This document shows positions 6,579 to 16,167 of a stretch of 64,000 bases of DNA, piece by piece. The number at the start of each line of letters is the position of its first letter. Position 1 is the stretch's first letter. Where the stretch lies: NCBI RefSeq assembly GCF_000938265.1, contig NZ_JYFC01000004.1, forward strand, positions 186,001 through 250,000. Reading direction: 5' to 3'. The notes under the pieces were generated by a model that saw nothing but the letters and a program-made list of their open reading frames with translations, did not search any database and had not been told where the DNA came from. This stretch comes from Agreia bicolorata. GTDB taxonomy: Bacteria > Actinomycetota > Actinomycetes > Actinomycetales > Microbacteriaceae. The position numbers and the translations under genes were made by a program.

Positions 6579-9113
6579 CTACTTCTTCTTACAGCCGATG
6601 ACGTACACGCCCTGGCTGGCAGGGTTCGCGAAGGTGCCGACCGCGGGCTCGGTGCCGATCGGTTTCTGCTCATTACAGCCGTCACCTGTCACCTGGTACT
6701 TCGTTCCCGCGAACTTCCAGCCGGCCTGACCCAGCTTGTTCGCTGCGTCGCCGAGGCTGTTCGAACCGGAGATCACATCGGGGATGCTCTTCAGCGCGCC
6801 GTTGCTCGTATAGACGGTGACCGTGGAGCCCTTGGCCACGGTCTCTCCGCCGGCCGGGACGGATCCGGCGGCCGTGCCTGCGGGAGCCTCATTGTCGGTA
6901 GCTCCGCCGTCTTGGAACGTGAAGCCCGCGGCCTCGAGGAGGGACTGCGCCTCGGCAATGGTCTTACCTTGAACGCTGGGGACGGTGGCCTGGGGAGTCT
7001 GAGTGAGCGATCCGTCAGCCTTGGGGAACGCGTCGCCGGGATATTTCTGGTTCGCCGCAGCCATGTACTGCGTCCAGGTCGGCCAGCGCATGTTGTCGAC
7101 CTCGCCGTAGCCGGGCACGCTTGTGTAACGGACGGAGACATCGCCCACTACGTTTCCTACCCAGATAACGGTGGCGAGTTTTGTGGATGCGCCCGCAAAC
7201 CACACGTGCTTTTCGCCGTCCGTCGTTCCGGTCTTTCCGAGTATGGGCACGCCATCGCCGATGCGTGCGCCTGTGGCGGTACCTCCCGCCACAACCTGCT
7301 GCATCGGAATGGCCATTGTCGCTGCCACGTTGGGGTCGACAGCCTGGCTGCATTCTCCGGGGGGGATCGGAACATCGGCTCCGGCGGAGTCGACGATCTG
7401 GTCGATGGCGATGGGCTTGCAGTAGTTTCCCCCAGCCGCGATGCCCGCATATGCGGCTGCGACCGTCAACGGTGCGACCTCGTTGATACCCAGCACAGAA
7501 GAGATGACCTGATCCCAGGGCTTGCCATCCGCGCGGTGCATGCCGAAGGCAGCGGCTGTCTCCGTAATGTCGCACATGTCGAGCTTCTGAGCCATGGCTA
7601 GGTAGGCGTTGTTGACAGACCACTGCGTCGCAGTGGCTACGGTCATCGATCCCGTGGGCCCGCCGTCGTTGGCGGACTTGTAGGTGCCGGAGTAGCCGCC
7701 GGGCTGGCAGCGATTCTTGAAAGTCGACATATTGAACGTCTGCACGCTTCCGTTCACACGCTCGTTGATTGAGTGGCCCGTCTTCAGCCATTGGGCCAGA
7801 GTGAAGGCCTTGTAGGTGGATCCGGAGGCAAACCCTGTCGATCCGCCGTAGTCAAAATCGGTGCTGTAGTTGATGGACGTCTCTTCGGGACCAGCCCCTT
7901 CGGCCGGATTGAAGATCTTGTTCTGAACCATTGCGAGCACGCGTCCTGTACCAGGCTGAACGGTCACCATCGATGATCCGATGTCCAACTCCGAGGCGCT
8001 CTTCGGAACGTGCTCGAACATGGATGTGATCGCCGCAGTCTGCAGGTCGATGTCGAGCGTGGTGTAGATCTTGTAGCCGCCGGTGCGGAACTTCTGCCAG
8101 CGGGTGTCTGAATCCGCGCCGAACACGGGATCGTTCTTGACGATGTACGAGACGTAGTCACAGAAGAAGCCAGCCCCAATGTTGTCGTTCGCGGTCGTGC
8201 AACCGGTCGACGGCTGAACGATATTGGGTGTGACCGGTGTGGCTTTTGCCTCGTCGTACTGGGCCTGGGTGATCTTGTGCTCTTTGAGCATCGCCGGAAG
8301 GATGTTGACGTCGCGCCGGGCCTGGTTGTCGACGATCTTTTCCGGAGAATCCGGCTGGTCGATGCGAAGGCCGTTTGGCTCGTTGACCATGGCGACGAGG
8401 CTGGTCGCCTGTGCCAGCGTCACGTCCTTGGCGGATACTCCGTAGTAGTACTGGGCAGCTGCTTCGATGCCATAGACGGTTCCACCGAAGTTCGAGATGT
8501 TGAGGTAGCCCAGAAGAATCTGATCCTTCGTGAACTCCTTCTCGAGGCCGATGGCCATCTTCATCTCTTTGAGCTTGCGGTCGACGGTGGTCTTCGTGGC
8601 ATCGTCGAAGGCCTTCTTGCGCTCGGCCGGGTCTTGAATCTCCTCGGTCTTCTGAATGAGGATGTTGCGCACGTACTGCATCGAGATCGTCGATGCGCCG
8701 GGGCCGTCGCCTCCTGCTGCACTCTGAGCAGCTGCGCGCGCGGCCGAGATGATGTCGACACCACCGTGTGTGTAGAAGCGGGGGTCTTCGACAGAGACCA
8801 CGGCGTCTTTCACGAACGGCGAGATCTGATCCCAGCCGACCTCTTCGCGGTTCTGGTCGTAGACCGACGCGAGAAGCACCGGGTTTCCGGCGCCATCTTT
8901 TGCATAGATCTCGGACTTCTGCGAAAGCACGTCGGGGCGGATGTTCGACGGCAGGTTCTCGAACATGCCGATCGAGTTGTTCGTGGCGATTCCGGTGACT
9001 GCGAGCGCGGGGGCGACCATGGCGGTGACGAGAACGCCAGCAATGGCGCTCATCCCCACGAGTCCAAGGATCGCTCCGATGACGCCGCTAACCTTAGATT
9101 TCTGGGCAGACAT
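6579..9113 (-). CDS. Class A penicillin-binding protein with two PASTA domains
   Basis: An 844-residue bifunctional peptidoglycan synthase. Order: short cytoplasmic tail, membrane segment (about 10-42), glycosyltransferase domain with catalytic E109 in VEDPRFYTHGG, transpeptidase domain with S432-TY-K435, S499-V-N501 and K627-TG, then two PASTA repeats (about 705-770 and 771-840) and a KKK end. PASTA repeats bind uncross-linked muropeptides. This is the PonA-type enzyme of actinobacteria, making septal or side-wall peptidoglycan outside the membrane. ATG at 9113 is chosen; a start at 9143 would add ten residues. It is divergent from the DUF4177 gene across 50 bases and leads the metallophosphoesterase gene. 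Confidence 0.95.
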   Translation of the reverse strand: MSAQKSKVSGVIGAILGLVGMSAIAGVLVTAMVAPALAVTGIATNNSIGMFENLPSNIRPDVLSQKSEIYAKDGAGNPVLLASVYDQNREEVGWDQISPFVKDAVVSVEDPRFYTHGGVDIISAARAAAQSAAGGDGPGASTISMQYVRNILIQKTEEIQDPAERKKAFDDATKTTVDRKLKEMKMAIGLEKEFTKDQILLGYLNISNFGGTVYGIEAAAQYYYGVSAKDVTLAQATSLVAMVNEPNGLRIDQPDSPEKIVDNQARRDVNILPAMLKEHKITQAQYDEAKATPVTPNIVQPSTGCTTANDNIGAGFFCDYVSYIVKNDPVFGADSDTRWQKFRTGGYKIYTTLDIDLQTAAITSMFEHVPKSASELDIGSSMVTVQPGTGRVLAMVQNKIFNPAEGAGPEETSINYSTDFDYGGSTGFASGSTYKAFTLAQWLKTGHSINERVNGSVQTFNMSTFKNRCQPGGYSGTYKSANDGGPTGSMTVATATQWSVNNAYLAMAQKLDMCDITETAAAFGMHRADGKPWDQVISSVLGINEVAPLTVAAAYAGIAAGGNYCKPIAIDQIVDSAGADVPIPPGECSQAVDPNVAATMAIPMQQVVAGGTATGARIGDGVPILGKTGTTDGEKHVWFAGASTKLATVIWVGNVVGDVSVRYTSVPGYGEVDNMRWPTWTQYMAAANQKYPGDAFPKADGSLTQTPQATVPSVQGKTIAEAQSLLEAAGFTFQDGGATDNEAPAGTAAGSVPAGGETVAKGSTVTVYTSNGALKSIPDVISGSNSLGDAANKLGQAGWKFAGTKYQVTGDGCNEQKPIGTEPAVGTFANPASQGVYVIGCKKK

Positions 9114-9163
9114 ATGCTCGAGAGTAATCGATGATGCTGGCAAATGCCCAGAAAGGAACGCGG

Positions 9164-9334
9164 ATGCCCACTTGGGAGTACGTCACAACACCGCTCATGA
9201 TCCACAACACCACGGGAATCCTGAACACCTGGGGCGCGAAGGGCTGGGAACTCGTGCAGATCGTCACGGGCCCCGAGGGCGGCCTCGTCGCCTACCTCAA
9301 GCGCCCTGTCGAAGCGGCGGGGGAGGCCTCCTGA
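9164..9334 (+). CDS. DUF4177-type small protein
   Basis: A 56-residue protein starting MPTWEYVTTPL with NTWGAKGWELVQI in the middle, the characteristic DUF4177 pattern (W-E-Y ... GWELV). The ATG at 9164 follows a good AAGGA ribosome site; a longer frame from 9131 lacks one. Its stop overlaps the start of the RidA gene (ATGA), so both are made together. In actinobacteria this small protein often sits beside a RidA protein; its function is unknown. Confidence 0.85.
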   Translation: MPTWEYVTTPLMIHNTTGILNTWGAKGWELVQIVTGPEGGLVAYLKRPVEAAGEAS

Positions 9335-9800
9335 TGAGTGTCATCGCCACGCGCCTCGCCGAACTCGGCGTCATCATTCCCACCGTCGTGCCCCCGGTCG
9401 CGGCCTACATTCCCGCCGTGATCTCGGGCAACCTCGTGTTCACCGCGGGCCAGCTTCCGTTCGTCGACGGCAGCCTCGAGTACACCGGCAAGGTAGGAGA
9501 CGGGCACGAGCTTGTCTCACCGTCGATCGCCAAGTCGCTCGCACAGACATCCATTCTTAATGCGCTCGCCGCGGTCGAGAACGTGATCGGCTCGCTCGAC
9601 CGTGTGACGCGGGTCGTCAAGGTGACCGGTTTCGTCGCATCCGACCCGTCGTTCACGGGCCAACCCGGCGTGATCAACGGCGCATCCGAGTTTCTCGTCG
9701 ACCTGTTCGGCGATCGCGGAATCCACGCGCGCTCGGCCGTCGGCGTCGCCGCGCTTCCGCTCGACGCTCCCGTCGAGATCGAGGTGATCGTCGAGTTCGC

Positions 9801-9804
<4 letters not shown>
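9334..9804 (+). CDS. RidA/YjgF-family protein
   Basis: A 156-residue protein of the RidA (enamine/imine deaminase) family. It has ISGNLVFTAGQLPFVDG near the N-terminus and the VGVAALPLDAPVEIE ending typical of the group with a C-terminal extension. Family members hydrolyse reactive 2-aminoacrylate-like intermediates in the cytosol. The arginine usually needed for catalysis (in a C-R-x-x-V context) is not obvious here; the end reads ARSAVGVAALPL, so activity may differ. The ATG overlaps the upstream stop. The stop converges on the acsA stop within a shared CTAG, leaving no room for a terminator. Confidence 0.85.
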
Positions 9805-11756
<1,952 letters not shown>

Positions 11757-11894
11757 GAACTCAGTGCGCTCCTTTGCGACGGCTGGGGCCATCTTAGCCA
11801 GCCTTGGATAGGGCGGAAAGACGGTGATGTTGCGTCACGTTGCCTTCGCGGAGTGCGACTAAGTCGGGGTCCGCTGAGAAAAAGCTGAGGGAAG

Positions 11895-11922
11895 TTGCGG
11901 TTATGTTTCCGGCGAGTAAACT
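11895..11922 (+). promoter_or_regulatory. Putative promoter of the 6C RNA
   Basis: TTGCGG (11895-11900) and TAAACT (11917-11922) are separated by 16 bases, a plausible housekeeping-sigma promoter. It would start transcription near 11929, just in front of the two C-loop hairpins. Confidence 0.5.
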
Positions 11923-11928
11923 CGTTCC

Positions 11929-12029
11929 CACTGGACCTCGTTTCCAGATGCAACGCATATACGGATTCCCCCGATCCAGCGTTGCTACGGCGGCACCTTT
12001 CCCCCCATTAGGTGCCGCCCCTTCTTTTT
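11929..12029 (+). ncRNA. 6C small RNA
   Basis: Two hairpins with cytosine-rich loops. The first pairs GCAACGC (from about 11950) with GCGTTGC (to about 11984), with an inner GGAT/ATCC stem and a loop of five C. The second pairs GGCGGCACCT (11989-11998) with AGGTGCCGCC (12010-12019), has six C in the loop, and is followed by CTTCTTTTT, a terminator. Two C-loops plus a terminator is the signature of the actinobacterial 6C RNA, whose mycobacterial form (B11) also lies near tad genes. Family members base-pair with G-rich ribosome-binding regions. The exact 5' end is estimated from the promoter. Confidence 0.85.
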
Positions 12030-12154
12030 AACCGCTCTCTCTGTGCACGTCTGAGGCCGTGTTCCTGTCCTCCCCACGCGGCCGTCGGGTGAGCAGTCCA
12101 CAGTCTTCGGACTGTACGCGCAACGGTGCCCTTGACGGTTCTACGTTCGTGGAC

Positions 12155-13279
12155 ATGGCGAGCAGACAGTACACGGACGACAGGCCCGACGAGGCAGCGC
12201 ACGGGCGCGAACCCTTCGTCGCAGCTCCCGTGCTGAGCGCGCCTCCACCCGTGCCCGCGCCGCCGTCCCCCACCGCAGGCGCGGGCACGGACTCTGCCGG
12301 AGCACGAGCGCCGACGGCCGCGCCCCGCAGCCGCGCGGGCGCATCCGACTTCGGGCCGCTGGCCGGCTACGTCGGCGATCCCGACGTGACCGATGTCTTC
12401 GTCAACGGTCCTGGCGATCTCTGGATCGACAGGGGAGCTGGGCTCGTGCGGCAGACGGGGTGGTCGTGCCCCAGCGAGGCGAAGCTCAGGGAACTCGCCG
12501 TGGCGATCGTCGCTCGCGGAGGACGCCACATAGACGAGGCCACGCCGTGCGCCGATGTGCGGCTGCACGACGGCATACGGGTGCACGCCGCTCTTCCTCC
12601 AATCGCACCGAGGGGAACTCTGCTCTCCATCCGCATTCCGCCGCTCGATCGTCCGCGTCTCGACTCTCTGGCGGCATCCGGGTTGTTCGGCGAGGGGGCC
12701 GAGGCGGAGGGCGCCCGCGCCCTCATCGACCAGGCCGTGCGAAGCCGGGCGAATCTGCTCATCACGGGCGCCGGTGGTAGCGGAAAGACCACGTTTCTCT
12801 CAGCACTTCTGGCCGCCGCCGATCCATCCGATCGCATCATCGCGGTCGAAGACGTCGCCGAACTCCGCGTCGAGCATCCGCACTTCATTGCCCTCGAGAC
12901 ACGCCAGCCGAACCTCGAGGGGGCAGGCGGGGTCGGACTCGATCGGCTGTTGCGTGAGGCATTGCGCATGCGGCCGGACAGGCTCGTGCTGGGCGAGTGC
13001 CGGGGCGGCGAGATCCGTGAACTGCTCTCGGCCCTCAACACCGGGCATGATGGCGGCGCCGGAACGCTGCACGCGAACTCGCTCGACGATGTGCCTGCGC
13101 GCCTCGAGGCGCTCGGCTCGCTGGCGGCGATGAGCCCGCAGACCGTGGCCAGACAGGCCGTGAGCGCCATAGGGCTCGTGCTCCATCTCGAGCGTCGCGG
13201 TGCGCGCAGGGTTCTGGATGCCGTGGGCCGGTTCGGCATCGATGCCGCCGGTCGGCTGCGGGTCGAGGCGGTCGAGTGA
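12155..13279 (+). CDS. tadA: TadA/CpaF-type secretion ATPase
   Basis: A 374-residue VirB11-superfamily ATPase that powers assembly of Tad (Flp) pili at the inner face of the membrane. Walker A is GAGGSGKTT (about 205-213), the Asp box is near IIAVEDVAEL, Walker B is RLVLGECRG, and the His box is GTLHAN. The N-terminus before about residue 60 is Pro/Ala-rich and disordered. The start is uncertain: ATG at 12155 or GTG at 12149; no clear ribosome site decides. It is the first gene of a compact operon, with the next gene overlapping its stop. The septum-site-like Ssd protein that often precedes it elsewhere is absent. Confidence 0.9.
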   Translation: MASRQYTDDRPDEAAHGREPFVAAPVLSAPPPVPAPPSPTAGAGTDSAGARAPTAAPRSRAGASDFGPLAGYVGDPDVTDVFVNGPGDLWIDRGAGLVRQTGWSCPSEAKLRELAVAIVARGGRHIDEATPCADVRLHDGIRVHAALPPIAPRGTLLSIRIPPLDRPRLDSLAASGLFGEGAEAEGARALIDQAVRSRANLLITGAGGSGKTTFLSALLAAADPSDRIIAVEDVAELRVEHPHFIALETRQPNLEGAGGVGLDRLLREALRMRPDRLVLGECRGGEIRELLSALNTGHDGGAGTLHANSLDDVPARLEALGSLAAMSPQTVARQAVSAIGLVLHLERRGARRVLDAVGRFGIDAAGRLRVEAVE

Positions 13280-14211
13280 TGGCAGCAGATGCTCTGGCCG
13301 TCGAGGCGGTCGCCTCGGTGGTGCAACGGCTCGCGGTGATGCTCGGTGCCGGCGTCGCACCCACGAACGCGTGGCGCTATCTGGGTGACGCGGGCGAATC
13401 GCACGACCAGATCGTCGACACGGTCGCGCGATCTGTCACGGCCGGCGGCTCGATTCCTGCGGCCATCATGAGTGTCGCGTCATCGGCCGATGCCGCCCAG
13501 GCTGGTTCGGCGTGGCGAGCGGTCGCCGCGTCGTGGTTCGTCGCGAACGAGAGCGGGGCGCCGCTCGCGTCGAGCCTGCGCGAGACCGCTGACACTCTTC
13601 GCCAGCTCGGGCAACTGCATCGAGACGTCGATGCGGCGCTGGCCGGTCCCCGATCCACCGCACGGTTCGTCGGCGTGATGCCGGTGCTCGGGCTGGTGTT
13701 CGGAACCCTGTTGGGGTTCGACACGATCGGCGTGCTGTTCGGCACTCCTCTAGGGGTCGGCTGTCTCGTCGCCGGCGCGCTGCTCACCGTGGCCGCAGCG
13801 CGGTGGACATCCAGGCTTGTGGCGCGAGCGAGGCCAGCCGAATCGTCACCGGGACTGACTGCCCAACTGGTGGCCATCGGTCTCGCGGGCGGCGGCTCAT
13901 TGACACGCGCCCGCGACCTCGCGATCGAGGCTCTTAGGCTGCACGATCTCGGTGAATCCGACGATCCACAACGCATCGACCGGGTGCTCGAGCTGTCACG
14001 TGCTGCGGGGGTTCCGGCCGCCGAATTACTGCAGAGCGAGGCCCGGCAGATTGGTCGTGAGGCGACGAGTCGCGCCCAGTCGCGTGCTGCAGCGCTCGGC
14101 ACAACACTGATGATTCCCCTCGGTGTATGCGTGCTTCCGGCATTCATGCTGCTCGGTGTCGCGCCGATGATGATCGCCATCTTCTCCTCCACCGTGGTCG
14201 AACTCTCGTGA
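13279..14211 (+). CDS. Tad pilus membrane platform protein (type II secretion F domain)
   Basis: A 310-residue integral membrane protein with a T2SF-type cytoplasmic helical domain in the middle of each half and hydrophobic segments around PVLGLVFGTLLGF, LVAGALLTVAAA and the C-terminal GVCVLPAFMLLGVAPMM. Its start shares one base with the TadA stop (a GTG three bases earlier is also possible). Such proteins form the inner-membrane platform on which TadA acts. Most actinobacterial tad loci carry two (TadB and TadC); here a single gene is visible, so it may do both jobs or have a partner elsewhere. Confidence 0.8.
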   Translation: MAADALAVEAVASVVQRLAVMLGAGVAPTNAWRYLGDAGESHDQIVDTVARSVTAGGSIPAAIMSVASSADAAQAGSAWRAVAASWFVANESGAPLASSLRETADTLRQLGQLHRDVDAALAGPRSTARFVGVMPVLGLVFGTLLGFDTIGVLFGTPLGVGCLVAGALLTVAAARWTSRLVARARPAESSPGLTAQLVAIGLAGGGSLTRARDLAIEALRLHDLGESDDPQRIDRVLELSRAAGVPAAELLQSEARQIGREATSRAQSRAAALGTTLMIPLGVCVLPAFMLLGVAPMMIAIFSSTVVELS

Positions 14212-14306
14212 GCCCGCACAGATCGAGCCAGGCCGTCGAACGCATTCACCTCCTCGACGAGGCTTGGAGTCCCCACACCACTCGTGCCGAAACCGAAAGA
14301 GAGTGA
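14208..14306 (+). CDS. Possible 32-residue coupled mini-ORF
   Basis: A GTG at 14208 overlaps the stop of the platform-protein gene (GTGA) and opens a frame of 32 residues ending at 14306, three bases before the DUF4244 gene. It exactly bridges the two genes and covers the DUF4244 ribosome site. The peptide is polar (RIHLLDEAW in the middle) and I recognise no family. It may serve only to couple translation, or be chance. Confidence 0.3.
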   Translation: MSPHRSSQAVERIHLLDEAWSPHTTRAETERE

Positions 14307-14309
14307 GCA

Positions 14310-14531
14310 ATGATGAGTGACCTGAATATGACCTGCCTGCGAACGGCGGGGTCAGTCGAGACTGTCGGGCACGCGCTCCGAGACGATGAGGGAGCCGCGA
14401 CGGCAGAGTACGTCGTCGCCACCATGGCTGCGGTGAGTCTGGCAGGCCTCCTCGTGATGCTCCTGCGCGGCGACGCGGTGAAGCAGATCCTCATGGATCT
14501 CGTACGCACGGCCCTGAGCTTCGCCGGATAG
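14310..14531 (+). CDS. DUF4244 Flp-pilin-like protein
   Basis: A 73-residue protein with the pattern RDDEGAATAEYVVATMAAV followed by a hydrophobic helix LAGLLVMLL. The G-x3-AEY stretch resembles the cleavage site of Flp-type prepilins (G before A/T, E at +5), and DUF4244 proteins sit at the pilin position in actinobacterial tad loci. It is therefore the likely major pilin subunit (inference). ATG at 14310 or 14313 can serve as start. No prepilin peptidase gene is in the window. Confidence 0.8.
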   Translation: MMSDLNMTCLRTAGSVETVGHALRDDEGAATAEYVVATMAAVSLAGLLVMLLRGDAVKQILMDLVRTALSFAG

Positions 14532-14544
14532 GCGGGCCAGCACG

Positions 14545-14934
14545 ATGCAGCAGATCCCTGTTCGCGTGGTCGGTATGTCTCACGCGTTCCGCGCACTTCG
14601 AGCCGACCGCGGCAGCGTCACCATGGAGTTCGTCACAGTGCTGCCGGCCGCGCTCGTCATCGTCGCGGCCATACTCGGAGGATTTCAGCTCATTGTGCAG
14701 CAGATGCGGGTCGCCGATGCGGCATCATCGGCGGCCCGACTGCTCGGCCGCGGTGACGACTCGGGTGCGACCGAGACAGTGGTGAAGCTCCTCGGCGGCG
14801 GCGCGGTTCTCTCCTCGAGCATCGACGGCCGATTCGTCTGTGCGACGGTCACCGTCTCGGCGTCGGCCGGCCCGTTCGCGCTCCCCGCCATTCCGGTGAG
14901 CTCGACCACGTGTGCGTTGGGAGGCGGACAATGA
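14545..14934 (+). CDS. TadE-like minor pilin
   Basis: A 129-residue protein with DRGSVTMEFVTVLPAALVI, the TadE signature (G-S-x-T-M-E-F-V followed by a hydrophobic helix), then a small extracellular part with two cysteines that could form a disulfide. TadE proteins are pseudopilins needed for Tad pilus assembly. The start at 14545 is tentative; the ATG at 14575 gives a more usual length. The stop overlaps the next gene's ATG. Confidence 0.85.
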   Translation: MQQIPVRVVGMSHAFRALRADRGSVTMEFVTVLPAALVIVAAILGGFQLIVQQMRVADAASSAARLLGRGDDSGATETVVKLLGGGAVLSSSIDGRFVCATVTVSASAGPFALPAIPVSSTTCALGGGQ

Positions 14935-15689
14935 GTATTCGGCACCGGCTCACCGGCGACGACGGCGCGGGAGGGATGCTGGCTCTGACGGTCGCCGCGG
15001 GGGCCCTGGCCTTCTCTCTCGTCGCCCTGACGTTCTTCTCGGTGATTCCGGCGAAGGCGAGAACCAATGCGGCGGCAGACTCGGCCGCGATCGCGGCCGC
15101 CGAGTCGGCGTCGATTCAGTCGGCCGCCCAGTCGTGCGACATCGCGGCTGAGGCCGCGACCCTCAACCGGGCAACACTGCTGGGCTGCGAGGTGGTGGGA
15201 GATGAGGCCACGGTCACAGTCGGACGTGAGATCTTCACGACAATGTTCTCCGTCACCGCGCGAGCAGCGGTGCCGCGATCGACGCCCCAGACGTCGACCG
15301 CAAATGGAGCGATCCCGACCGAAGACCTGATTGTGATCTCGTATCCGGGAGTCCGTTCCGATCCGCCTGTCTACCTGCGGGCCGACGCGGCCGCCGCTCT
15401 GGTGCAGATGCTTGACGCCTATCACTCGCAGACCGGCAACTACCTTCCCGTCGACGAGGGCTATCGAGACCTCGCTGCCCAGCAGCGTGTCTTCGACGAG
15501 TACGGTTGGCCGCGCGCAGCGATTCCCGGCACGTCGAATCACGGTCAGGCCGTGGCCGTCGACTTCGTGAATCCGCCCGTTGTGCGGGGCGCACCCCCGC
15601 ATGCCTGGCTCACCGACAATGCCGCGCAGTTCGGATTCGAGCCGCTCACCGATCCCGACGAACCGTGGCACTGGGACTACACCCGGTGA
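14931..15689 (+). CDS. TadE-like pseudopilin fused to VanY-type D,D-carboxypeptidase
   Basis: A 252-residue two-part protein. Residues 1-115 resemble the second TadE-like protein of actinobacterial tad loci (Rv3654c type): GDDGAGGMLALT, a membrane helix at about 17-41, then a small Ala-rich part with two cysteines. Residues 130-252 are an M15/VanY peptidase: EGYRDLAAQQRVF, SNHGQAVAVD with zinc ligands H204 and D211, and EPWHWDY with E244 and H247. All catalytic residues are present. Such enzymes remove the terminal D-Ala from peptidoglycan stems. The ATG overlaps the TadE stop. Fusion of pilus and wall-cleaving parts suggests wall trimming at the pilus site (inference). Confidence 0.85.
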   Translation: MSIRHRLTGDDGAGGMLALTVAAGALAFSLVALTFFSVIPAKARTNAAADSAAIAAAESASIQSAAQSCDIAAEAATLNRATLLGCEVVGDEATVTVGREIFTTMFSVTARAAVPRSTPQTSTANGAIPTEDLIVISYPGVRSDPPVYLRADAAAALVQMLDAYHSQTGNYLPVDEGYRDLAAQQRVFDEYGWPRAAIPGTSNHGQAVAVDFVNPPVVRGAPPHAWLTDNAAQFGFEPLTDPDEPWHWDYTR

Positions 15690-15700
15690 CGCCTCGGCTC

Positions 15701-15943
15701 TCAGCCCAGGCGAGACTCGATGAAGCGATAGTCGACGGCCGACGGCAGTGCGGCGTTGTCGCCCTCGCCGTTGTATTCGACGCCGCTGCCGCGCAGATAG
15801 AGGTAACGCTTTGCGGTTCCCGCAGGAATCTCGAGCTGCGCGAGGGGCTCGCCCGCCTCGGTGAACTCCGTTCGAACGGTGCGTCCTTCGAGCGGACCGT
15901 CCGTGAGTTTCGCGGTGTAACTTCCGAATTCTGTCGATGTCAT
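15701..15943 (-). CDS. Conserved-looking small protein of unknown function
   Basis: An 80-residue acidic protein, convergent with the tad operon. The ATG at 15943 is well supported by a GGAGGATG ribosome site. It contains TDGPLEGRTVRTEF, a basic KRYLYLRGSGVEY and no cysteine, membrane helix or signal peptide. The strong ribosome site argues for a real gene. I do not recognise the family. Confidence 0.65.
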   Translation of the reverse strand: MTSTEFGSYTAKLTDGPLEGRTVRTEFTEAGEPLAQLEIPAGTAKRYLYLRGSGVEYNGEGDNAALPSAVDYRFIESRLG

Positions 15944-16167
15944 TTTTGCATCCTCCCCTATGAGGTCGCTTTCCATCTTCCTCACCCGTGCGATATGCGC
16001 AAGGGGTCGGCGTCGCTTCCTCGGCCCTTCCGCAATTAGGCAATCAGGGTAAAGAGGTGTGTATGGTGTGGCAGATGGGCCTTCAGTGCCCTCCGAACCC
16101 CGTCGAAGACGCTTACCCGAGATTCTCGCGAGTGGTTCGACTCTCTTTATTCTTGCTGAGGAGCACA

